A stretch of 29,773 bases of DNA, taken from Paraglomus occultum (taxonomy: Eukaryota; Glomeromycota; Glomeromycetes; Paraglomerales; Paraglomeraceae). Numbering within the stretch: the stretch's first letter is position 1; the number at the start of each line of letters is the position of its first letter. The stretch covers positions 1-29,773 of the forward strand of contig CAJVPJ010000302.1 in assembly GCA_910592205.1 (NCBI GenBank). Reading direction: 5' to 3'. This document shows, piece after piece, positions 1 to 9,800 of the stretch. The translations under genes were made by a program, and so were the position numbers. Below the pieces are notes generated by a model, which was given only the letters and a program-made list of their open reading frames with translations, searched no databases and was not told where the DNA came from.

Positions 1-8
1 GCCGATAA

Positions 9-281
9 CAGCCGTTGGAAGACGCTAAATCTCAAGGAGGTTACACGATCGCTCTCCCACGTGTAACGTCACGACAGCAGCCTCGAAGAAGGAGAAATCC
101 GAGAAGACCAAAACCCTCCGACCCCAGTAGCAACTCCAGATATACTGCAGTAGGTGACGAAGTACTTAACGCGAGAAGAAACGCGTACCAACTAGCACAA
201 GCAGCTACTTTCTCCAGGTCATTACCAGAAATTACATCTCGAAAACAAAGAAAAGAGTTGCGCCTTATCCGACCTAGATAA
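9..281 (+). pseudogene. Probable upstream Gag segment in another frame
   Basis: An open frame with no early ATG (it would start from TTG at 15) encodes about 88 residues very rich in Arg, Pro and Ser. It overlaps the start of the Gag frame by about 86 nt in an A-rich stretch near 240-255 and lies one frame away from it. The simplest reading is that this was the N-terminal part of the same Gag protein, separated by an indel. A programmed frameshift or a chance open frame in biased DNA is also possible. No domain is recognised. Confidence 0.35.
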
Positions 282-1395
282 CGATAACCTAGCAGATTCA
301 GGAACTCTCGTAGTAAGAGACGACGACGAGACAGATAAGAGGAAAACTCCGACTCAATTCCAACCAGCTCTCAAACTCGACCAAAAGCAAGCTCAGAAGC
401 CAAAGAAACAAGCCAAGCCAACACAAAAGCCGCCAGCACCCCCAGTTCAACTTAACCTAGAAGTACCTAACCTAAATCCGCCTGATAATAACCCACAACA
501 ACAGCAAATAGACGACGAAGAAATGGCACAAACAGTCTACCCAGTCTTTGATGGTACCAACCCGCGTAAGTGGATTTTTGACTTAGAAATAGCTTTTATT
601 GCCAACAATATCCTAGATGCAGCAAACGCCAGGCGAATAGGCCTTGCAGTTATGAACCTAGGTCCAGTGAAAATGTGGTATGTCACCCTCAACCCTAAGC
701 CTACCACTTGGGTAAGAGCCAATAGTCAAGATGGATTCAAAGAATTGTTCCTAGCCAAGTACGCAACAGAAGCTAACAAGGCCCAGGCATCCCAACAAGC
801 GCAAGCAAGGGTACAAAGACCAACGGAAACAGTAAACGAATACTTAAGTGCTTTAGAAGAAATATGGATGGAATGTGGTGACGCTGCGGTCATTCCGGAA
901 TGGATAAAAGTTAGCCAATTCACCAGTGGATTATTATCAGCAATCAGATTGCCAGTTAAGCAACAGGCATCCCAGACCATGGCCGATGCAGTGCAAGCTG
1001 CAACGAATTGCTATTACGCGTTGCAATCAACAATCCAACCATCGCACAGCGCAGAGGTTAATGATGCGCTCCTGGAGAAAATTGCAGTATTAGAAGTACA
1101 ATTGGCAGCATTGAGGACTTCTCCGGCTAATACGGGTAACAACAATAACAACAGAGGATTCCAGCAAGGCAACAACAACAGCAGACGCGACGGACTAAGA
1201 TGTTATTATTGCGGAAATAACGGGCATGTGCACAGAGAATGCCGAATCAAGACCAGAGATATTAGGCAGGGAAGAAAACTTAACTGGGCAGTACCACGGC
1301 AGAACAATCAAGAACAGGGAAAAGGCCAGCCACATCAATATCATTACAATTGGTTGAGTATTCATGGAGTTATGAGTCTTTATCGTAAACAGTGA
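196..1395 (+). CDS. Retrotransposon Gag-like protein, truncated element
   Basis: Capsid/nucleocapsid (Gag) protein of an LTR-type retrotransposon, which would package element RNA in cytoplasmic particles. The frame is open from 196; the first in-frame ATG is at 523 and gives 290 aa, so the true start is uncertain. Counting from that ATG, residues about 15-170 resemble a Retrotrans_gag domain (W-x-F-D-L near the start, then a helical region with NEYLSALEEIW). A Gln/Asn-rich linker follows. Residues about 226-239 form one zinc knuckle, CYYCGNNGHVHREC, which fits C-x2-C-x4-H-x4-C. The upstream in-frame part (196-522) is rich in K, P, Q and D, as in Gag N-termini. No protease, reverse transcriptase, RNase H or integrase frame follows, and no LTR is visible, so the element is probably a fragment. 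Base composition is richer in GC than the flanking DNA. Gypsy-type assignment is inference. Confidence 0.75.
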   Translation, partial: HKQLLSPGHYQKLHLENKEKSCALSDLDNDNLADSGTLVVRDDDETDKRKTPTQFQPALKLDQKQAQKPKKQAKPTQKPPAPPVQLNLEVPNLNPPDNNPQQQQIDDEEMAQTVYPVFDGTNPRKWIFDLEIAFIANNILDAANARRIGLAVMNLGPVKMWYVTLNPKPTTWVRANSQDGFKELFLAKYATEANKAQASQQAQARVQRPTETVNEYLSALEEIWMECGDAAVIPEWIKVSQFTSGLLSAIRLPVKQQASQTMADAVQAATNCYYALQSTIQPSHSAEVNDALLEKIAVLEVQLAALRTSPANTGNNNNNRGFQQGNNNSRRDGLRCYYCGNNGHVHRECRIKTRDIRQGRKLNWAVPRQNNQEQGKGQPHQYHYNWLSIHGVMSLYRKQ

Positions 1396-1399
1396 GCCA

Positions 1400-4309
1400 G
1401 TTTTGTGAGTCATTGTATTTATATTAAGAAAGAAAACATCTCTCTTACCAAGAAAGGTAAAGAATTAGCATTGTTGATGGTTTAACAGTAATAGTGCAAA
1501 AGGTGATGCAGTTCTTCTCCACTATCATCATAAAATAAGATTGGGCAAAGCAAAGGTCTTTGTAACTTGTACATTTCATTGTGCTCAAACAAACCATTTT
1601 CTAATTAGCGAAAACAATAAAATTGATAAAAGTTATTGTTAGAAGGAGAGGAATTGAATAATGTGAATTAATGAGGGAAAAACGAGATTGATGTTCAGCA
1701 AATACATCTCATACTCAGTGTTGTGTTAGAAATTTTAATGTTGAAGATGTTGACATTTAAAAGTATTAGTCTGTGTACCTGAAATGTTAATGTAATAATA
1801 ATGTACATTTGTATTATGACCTTACTTATAAATTTCATTGTTGGAATGTGTTAAAAAGGTGTTAAAGTCACATTTAAATGAAATACAATAATCAGTAGTA
1901 AAATTAATTTACATTGCGATGCAAATAAATGTACTTTGCAAATATCATAATAAGCTAGACCGAGGCATGCTAACACGTGTCTGATTATAATAATAAATAT
2001 CATTTATCACTCATATTTGTTTTCAATAAAAAAAAAAACCGCGTACCTTTTCGGATTGTAATGCTCAAGCTTGACAAAAAAATGAGCTTTTCGATAAAGT
2101 TATTGAGACATGGTCATAATGTAGTCCCCCCTTTTTTGAAAGGCAAAGAAACCGCTTCGACTCCTGATCGACTTGGTTCATTTGGATCCTCAAAAAATTT
2201 CATATGAAGGCCAATTCACGTACGAAGTCTGCCGAGCATCGTGAAATATTCAAGTTTGCGAATACCACATATAAAAGCTTACCTTGATTCTCGGCGAAAT
2301 GAAATGTTCACTTAAAACATGTATGATAAATTGGGCATGCGGCCAGACGCGATCATAATCAGGCTAGTTATAGAGATTTCCCCGTGAGTTTCGTCCCGAG
2401 CCCCGAGGCACGGTCTCTGTGCGCAGTCTCCAATAATTTACCAGCTTAATCAATATTCCTTTTCTATTCCGCAATGTCCTCTTTCAAAATTCGCAAGTAG
2501 GTGTATATGTTTAATGTATTTTCTTTCCTATCATGTGCATAATAGCTCATTGAGCATCGACTTACGAGAGGGGTGATATAATGTCACATTATGATACCAT
2601 ACTTTGTGTTCTTCACTAATTGTTTCTTTTGCGTGTTTGAGTAAACGCTTGCTGCCCTCAGCTTTTTTCTTTTGCCAGACCTTGACAGAGTGCGACATGG
2701 TTACGGTATTGGTAATCGCTCTTATTTGTCGTGATACTTATCGGATTTTCAGATTGGTTGCTATAAGAAGCTAAATTATTGATTAAATTTTTGCAGTGTT
2801 CTGCATATGAACCACCAACTTGAGAATGGGAACTGACCAGTTGACGTAAAGATGTCAATATGATCGCTCATTCCCCGTGAGTTTAGGAGTCAGTATCAGG
2901 ACCGATATCTGTTGTTATATATGCTTCAACACGTGCTCTTATTTGAACACTAGTAAGTATGCTTAGTGCTCTGATAAAAGTTACGAGCTCGCATATGTCC
3001 ACGCGCACGTTCCGGCTTAGTAATCCGACTTCTCTTTTCGAGCTTGCATTGAATTGGTATTTTGAGAAAAATAAAATTCTCACTTATTCTGCACTCAACT
3101 ATATACGTATTAATATATTTATAGAAAATTAGCCACCAGCTATTTAGATGGAAGAATCTGTTTACCCTTTATGCCAAATATTTACAAACACATGTCAATA
3201 CCGTCCCCCTGGCTCAAAGGTTTGTACAATTCTGAAGGCCCATGTATTCAATACTAATTTACAAAAGCTCTTGCTCGATGTATCCAAGATAACGCTGCAC
3301 TGATTTACGTGAGTCACGCTCGTACTACTGCCCCTGTGTTAGTGCGTCCTATTCCTGTCCGAATCGGAGCCACGTGTAAGGTCACTTGACAAAATCGTAC
3401 TACTTCACTAGCTAATCGACCATATGAGTCAAAATTGAAGATTCATCAAAAAACGATTTCCTATCGACGATTCAAACCCTTATATTAAAAACAATTTGAA
3501 ACGGGATAAGATATATATGTCTGAGCCGAACAATCTAAAAACTATGTATTAGCATGACATGGAATCATGTATGACGATAAAGTGATTTTGCACACATCAG
3601 GGAAAGATGTTGTGGCAAACAATGCCTGCCGTTGCAATACGGAGAATTGTCACATAATAGTAATCAAATCAAAGCTAGCATGAAAAAGTAAATTTGCATC
3701 GGTAGCTCATATTGCCCGGCCTTTTATCTTTATAGACCATGTTTGTCCAAGTATAATATAATCGACCTACATATAGGTTACTTAAGGTGCTGTTGATATT
3801 ATTAGACTACCGAATGCCGTAAGCGGTTGAGCGATAACGCGTCGTAAATAGTTCAGCAGACAACACAAACAGAGCACACCATTCATATGATTTTCAATGT
3901 ACTTCTTTATTAGCGCGTTAAAGAGAGTAAATTTCCATGGCGTTGTGAAGGATTTATATTCTATTATCTTGACAAAAGTACCCGCAAAACTACTCAGAAT
4001 TGCATCTGCGCAATAAAGTAAACACATATTTTATACCCAACAACAAATAACCCACCAATTTGAGTGCCTCCTACACCTTGTACATATGCACAACTTTATG
4101 AATTAACTGTAGAAAGCATCGATACTGAAGAAATAAAAAAGGAAAAGCAAACTATCAAAGAGAAAAAAGACTGTGAAGCCATAAAATTTGATCTTACATA
4201 AACTTAAAAGTATATTATAATAGCCTTTATAATATATGATTGATGTATGTCATCAAATCATAACTTCTCACATTCCGGCAACACCACAAGATCTCGGACC
4301 CACTGTCTC
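1400..4309. other. AT-rich intergenic region, no supported gene
   Basis: About 2.9 kb between the gag fragment and the stop codon of the GATA gene. Only short open frames (under 85 codons) occur on either strand, and none shows a recognisable domain. An A run lies at about 2028-2038. The right end (about 4030-4309) should hold the 3' UTR and polyadenylation site of the GATA gene. No tRNA-like B box or pol domain was seen. Confidence 0.6.
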
Positions 4310-6146
4310 TTAATTGGCAGTGACATTCGAATTTACAGACGCCATGGCTCTGTCTAGACCATTCAGAATAGCCGTGGTACGATTGAGGAGCATAGACAAG
4401 TGAGAGACTTCCCGTTGAAGCTCTTGCCTATGAGCCTGGAGAACACTGGTGATATTAGGATCGACCGAAGCGGAAGCAGTGGATGGGTTGGACTGACCAG
4501 CATTCAAGGAGGGTAAACCCACTGAGGAAATTGGAGGCAACTGTGGAGCGGGGGAAGCCGGGTTCAACAGTGAATTAATCGAGGATGAAGAAGGTGGGCT
4601 CGGCATGGTAAAACCCGGAGTATGGACGGGAGATGAAGCATAATTGATAGGCGATGTACTTCCGCTATGTGATGGCGAACAATTTGCACTTTCGTTTCCG
4701 TTGTTAAACACAGACTGCAAGGGACAATCGGGGGTGCCCATATATCGACCACCACGGTGAATCTGAACCTGTGGGATTTGGGTCACGTTAGGTTCAACGG
4801 GTGACAAATATAAATCACCACCGTTCTTCTTAGGTGCGATATAGTCTTCGATAGCAAGGACAGCACGCTCATGACAATGTCTCTTGGGGATATGGCATTC
4901 GTCAAAGACGTTTTTGCGCTTGGGAGCACGACGGACCGGAAGTTCGTCTTCTTCAGAGGTAGGATAATCACGATCAGAGCCGGAACTACTTGGGGTCGGA
5001 GGGTGTTGGATTGTTTCTTCGTGATGCGATGCGACGTGAGATTCATTGTCACTTGCATGTCCCGACATTCTATGATGGTGGTGTCCACGAGAATTGGTTC
5101 CATTTCCTCTGTTAATCCCAGTGTGCGCATTTCCATTTCCCGCGACAACACTATTTACACTTCCGTTAGCCAACGCAACTCTCTTCCTTCGTTTGATAAC
5201 ACTCCTCTTCATGGTGACTGGCCGATGTACGCTATGAAGTTTATAGTATAGGCCGCAAGCGTTACAAATAGTATTGCCGCCTTCGTCTCGACGCCAAAGT
5301 GGAGTGGTATTTGTGCCGCAGTTAGCACAGACAAGTGCTTGTCTGTTTACTTGATGTTGATTATACGCGGGGCAGCCATTACACGATGACGGTCCGCCTG
5401 TCCCGTCACAATGCCCGTCTCCCGGACAGGTGCCCGCTGGAAGGATAGGAGATTGGGAAGAAGCTGGTGTAGGTTTTTTAATATTGTTGCGTTTCAGCCA
5501 CGGTGGACGCACTGTATTGCGAGCTTTCAAGTATAAGCCTATGGGTGAAAGATGTTAAGTTAAAACATGAACGATGACATTATGCAGGTTCCAAGCATTA
5601 CTTGCGAGTCTAGAAACTTTCGTCGTTTCTGCTAAATCCAATTTCAAGATACTCACCACATGCATTACAGATAGTCTCTCCAGAAGGAGCTCTTCTCCAC
5701 AGTGGAGTAGTGGTTGTACCACAGTTTGCACAAACGGTAGCCGATACAGCATGGCCTCCTTCAGCCTTAGTGGATTTCTGGTGATGGGCATTCCTTCTAC
5801 CGGTTATTGATTGCTGATTTTGTTGCGGTTGTTGCATCAACTGGTGGTGGTGATGATGATGATTGATCAGCTGTTGTTGCTGCTGAGGAAGGCGTTGTTG
5901 GTCATCCCCTTGTCTATTTTGTTGACCATGTTGATCATGATGAGGATGGGAGAAATCATCGCGATGTCCTCGATGGTGATGCGCAGCAGCAGCTTGATTG
6001 AGCTGGTTATGATTCTTATTTTGGTTTGGTGGGTGCATATTCAAAGAACGTTGTTGATGCGTTTGGATTCCGGGTTTAGTGCTATCAGAAGGATTTTGCT
6101 GGGATAAGCCCATGGAAGGAGTCACGGAGTGATTGTGGTCTTTCAT
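4310..6146 (-). CDS. Siderophore/iron-responsive GATA repressor (SREA/Fep1/Urbs1 type)
   Basis: Nuclear DNA-binding repressor of iron-uptake and siderophore genes when iron is sufficient. Exon 1 is 6146-5657 and exon 2 is 5538-4310, joined over a 118-nt intron (donor GTGAGT, acceptor CCCATAG) that splits the last Gly codon of finger 1; the product is 572 aa. Finger 1 has C139, C142, C160 and C163, and finger 2 has C234, C237, C255 and C258; both are C-x2-C-x17-C-x2-C with TTPLWRR. Between them lies the family's diagnostic Cys cluster, C201-x5-C207-x8-C216-x2-C219, implicated in iron sensing in SREA/Fep1 proteins. A basic patch ([12 protein letters not shown]) follows finger 2. The N-terminus is rich in Gln and His, with a six-His run near residues 95-100. 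The middle is Ser/Pro-rich, and the last about 45 residues ([15 protein letters not shown]...) look like a coiled coil, as in Fep1-type dimerisation regions. The start is the first ATG of the frame, in context CCAAAATATG. Functional class is well supported; the symbol is withheld because fungal names differ. Confidence 0.93.
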
Positions 6147-6840
6147 ATTTTGGTAAATAAGTATATGTATTAAGGCTTGTTTTTGTAGAGTGAGTCGTAG
6201 GTTTTGCTGTAAGTTGTCGCGCGTTTGTGTCTTGGAGAGTATCCTTGTGCGTATGTAGTGTTGCCGGTGCTGTACAGCCGTTGTATGTGGGGCTGTAGTG
6301 TTGGTGGATAATTAATTAGTTAAAAAAAAGGTGCGGTACTTGTATTGGCTTCTTGCAGTCTCAGATAAAAGACGTTGGGCTTTCGATATGGTAAAGTGCG
6401 AGGGTCCTGTCAGTAGTTGCGGGTCTAGCGTATTTTGTCAAAGCAGGCCAGGTATGCATTTGACCTGTGCAAACGTAAAGGTTGTTTCTCGATTCCACAA
6501 TAATTAATAAAACAATTAAAAAAAAGGAACCAAGCTGGGATATTTAGAGTTAACCGGGTTGTGGTATATTAGTCTTGTTAGTATGTGAAGAGAAGTGAAG
6601 TTAAAAGTAAAGCGTGCGTGTAAGGCGATTGCTAAAGCAATGGAAGAAAGCGCTGGTAAAGCGTGCTGTCCGTTCTTCTCGACGACAGAGAGAGAGTAAC
6701 CTGAGGAAGAAAAAAAAGTGTTTGACCTTTTATATGTGGGGAATAAGATGGTGGCTGCTGATTGATTTAGAATGACTAATTGTAACAAATAAATATATGT
6801 AATAAATACGTCGATTATCATGCTGATAAGCCATAATAAT
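6147..6840 (-). promoter_or_regulatory. Leader and promoter region of the GATA repressor gene
   Basis: On the minus strand this block is rich in pyrimidines and unlike the AT-rich DNA beyond it. A TATA-like box (TATAAAAG, plus positions 6727-6734) lies about 580 bp before the ATG, followed by a CT-rich stretch at 6677-6700 that could hold the transcription start. A 101-codon minus-strand frame at 6516-6821 lies inside this block and resembles no protein, so I regard it as leader or chance. A long, possibly spliced 5' UTR is inference. Confidence 0.45.
6360..6368 (+). promoter_or_regulatory. Candidate SREA-type GATA site
   Basis: CTCAGATAA differs at one base from the extended ATCWGATAA site reported for SREA-type repressors, and it lies about 215 bp before the repressor's own start codon. 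A weaker match (TGCTGATAA) occurs at about 6822-6830. This is consistent with autoregulation, but GATA cores are common by chance in AT-rich DNA. Confidence 0.3.
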
Positions 6841-6877
6841 ATATATTATTTATTTATTTATAATAAGACGATTCGAA

Positions 6878-6897
6878 TTTTGTGTAATAACACAAAA
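6878..6897. repeat. Perfect 8-bp inverted repeat
   Basis: TTTTGTGT, a four-base AATA loop, then ACACAAAA. It sits just beyond the promoter side of the GATA gene. It could be a hairpin, a protein-binding palindrome or chance; no function can be assigned. Confidence 0.4.
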
Positions 6898-6899
6898 AG

Positions 6900-9800
6900 G
6901 GGAAAAAGGCTACGCCACACATCCGATTATATACAAGGGTTACTTTATAATTTTATAAATAGATAGTCAATCTCAACGTTCCGATACGTTGATAAAGCCC
7001 ATCATCACATGACACATAAATATCAAAACAGGTACTCCTGTCGAAAGATAAGAGAATCGTACCCCATGTGAATATGCAATAACAAAAAGTCTTATACAAT
7101 AGTCTGATAGTATATTTAATAAACATGTTGCGTCACTCCTTTTTGGGGTGTAGAATGCCTTTGGTAAAGGGGTTTAATTGAGAAGTGTCCAATCACACAT
7201 CTGCAGGGAGGTGAAAGTACACAACAGTAATAGAACAATATAATAAATATAGCATAATACAATATAAAATATAAAACCCCCATCTCAAAAAAAAAAAGAA
7301 AAAAAAAGCCGTCCATATCTCAATCTCTGATCGACAACGCCATGAGGAGTGTATTTTTGTAATGATGATAACACCGATCAGCTGTAGCTATTACTGATTT
7401 CTATCATATGTTTACATGATTTTTTATACATGCATAATCAAATAATCTGATCCGCTCGTTATGGCATTCTATGCGGACGGTCTTTGTAATCGCTACCCAA
7501 GTATGGAAAACTGCTAACCATAAAAAAACCATCAAATGATGGGAAATGGGAGCAGACTTGCGTTAAAAAGATAATATGATGCGTTTACGACAAACCATAA
7601 TAAACTTGCATCATTTTCGTACAGCTTTATTTGATAACCTAAATGAATAGTTAGATGATCAACTCTATAATGTAGATAAGCATGTAAATTCAATTTTTTT
7701 ACTATTTATTGATTCTATACTATCTGCATTCCCCTCGATAACTTCAATGCGAGATAATGTATGTCGCACGTGATAAATAAATAATCAACAAATAGTGTGT
7801 GTAATGATGATAAAAGGGTAAGAGGAACAACCAACAACCCGACACATATCTATATCGGTACTTCTTTTTCTTTTTTCCTGACATTATCAAAAATATTCAT
7901 CTGGATCAGTCGCAGGGCATATCTTATCGTATGTTGCCTTTTGGGAATTAAACTGTAGATTCGCCGTTAGCGTATCCTGTGGTAATGAAATCAAATATAG
8001 TTAGTCGCATGTTAAAAATACCAATCAAAATATATTACACAATGTGTGCTAGTGTTATTATTTCATTGTATTACCGTTTATATGTTATCTATAATATTGT
8101 TATTTATCAAGTTTCCAACACGAATTCGATCCCCCGTATTCTGTAATTTCCCAACAGGTGCTTTTCCATTACTTTGTATTGCCGCGTGAACATGCAGCCT
8201 GTCCGGGGTCGTTAAGTTTGTATAAGCGAATAACATTTGAATGACAAACTGAATTTAAGCCACCTGTGAAAATTTTACATCTAGTCAATAATCCGTTCGT
8301 TATCTGTGATTATCTAGACATCATCAAACCAAACTAATTACGACAAGCAATTAACGTCTTGAGTCATGAACAAGTACTCAATTATTCAATGTAATATCAT
8401 ATTTTATACACATCTTTAATACACTATTCCATATTGCAGACTCCCATCAGTAGCATTCCTATTGTCTGTATTCAATGAGATGAGTGGTATCTTTCGGTAA
8501 TTTGTCCCTCCGTCAATATGTAATTTGTCATTCTTTTTGGCGTTTTCCTCTGTTATTTTAAAACACATCAATTCCCACAGAGTGCCAAAGATGGTAGTAA
8601 GTAAATAATGCATGTAACTGTGTGTTTGTCTCTTATGTACTATTACATAATAAGCTACTCATAACCCCACTCCATCACTCCAATTAGATTCCATGAATTT
8701 GTACCGGCAACTCCGCGTTTTCCGCCCTAAATTAAGAAGTTTCTCTTTGTATTAAATGATGTATCTGATATATTGCTCCTTTGTTTAATGTGGATATCTG
8801 TGACTCCGTTTATTACCGCTTTTGTCAATAACAACCCGTCACACTCTGTACGTCCGAACATTGAGAACGGCGGAGGCTGAATGCGTAATACCCAGATATT
8901 ACGTAAAATGAAGGAATACAGATTATAAATGTACACCTTTAGGTAGTTCGGCTTTAACCCGTTACACTGCACGTGTTGCGTCTGCTGGATTTTAAGGGTT
9001 TATTGTATTAGATTTTCGGTTTAACATCCTTATCGTTGCTATACTATTGGTTCCAACTTTGTAGTCATGAACATATAGTAAACAAATAGATCTTTGTGAG
9101 CTTGAGACGACGAAGCAAATTAAACTTTTTGTAGCCCATTAAAAATATCAACAGAGCACTTGCGCTGTAATTAAGATATATTCAAAAGTAAACCTAGTGT
9201 GGACAAGCCACCATTGTTTCAGCAAATATCATCATCATGCCTTGAGATAAAGCCGACAATTTGTGGCACAATTGATAACATGTAGTTCTGTGTCACAATT
9301 CGTAATTATTCTCATTACCATAATGGGACGATAAGGATTTTGATGTTTGATAATCAGATATGTAAACCTAGCTTAACTAATCTCACTTAGATTATCATCG
9401 ATCAAATATAAACCCATCTTTTTAAATTCACTAACTATTCATCCATTAAATTTCATTGAACCAATACTGGCTTAGGCAAACTATTTCATTAGAAGCTGTA
9501 ACAGCCAATTTATCTGACGATGAAGTAGACGTCTGTTTCGGAAATAAACATTATTCAGCGGATTTATCGAAATCGGGCACGGCTTAAGATTTCCTATCTA
9601 TTCTCATTAGTAAGAAAGTATTCTAGTTTTGGTTACGCATAACACAAATATTAATTAAATGTATATGAAAGAAGTTATGCATAATATCATGTTACAAAAT
9701 ATTTCAATAAATAGTTTATTGAGTCTGACTGATAGTACCGCCTCTAAATCTATATTATTCAAGATTCTCGCAGTTAGAATCTGTTGCGCCTGGGGGAAAC

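Noticed and set aside
2330-2450. GC-richer segment considered as 5S rRNA or tRNA
   Set aside because: No conserved 5S blocks and no cloverleaf.
4564-5251. Open frames on both strands inside the GATA gene (for example 4871-5251 plus, 4783-5151 minus)
   Set aside because: They are shadow frames of the GATA coding sequence, which has diagnostic zinc fingers and a consistent splice structure.
5574-6107. Plus-strand frames opposite exon 1 of the GATA gene, rich in Leu/Met/Ile
   Set aside because: They are antisense readings of the Gln/His-rich exon; the residue bias is explained by CAT/CAA repeats read backwards.
6516-6821. 101-codon minus frame upstream of the GATA gene
   Set aside because: It overlaps the TATA-like box and CT-rich leader, has low-complexity hydrophobic content and resembles no protein; considered leader or chance.
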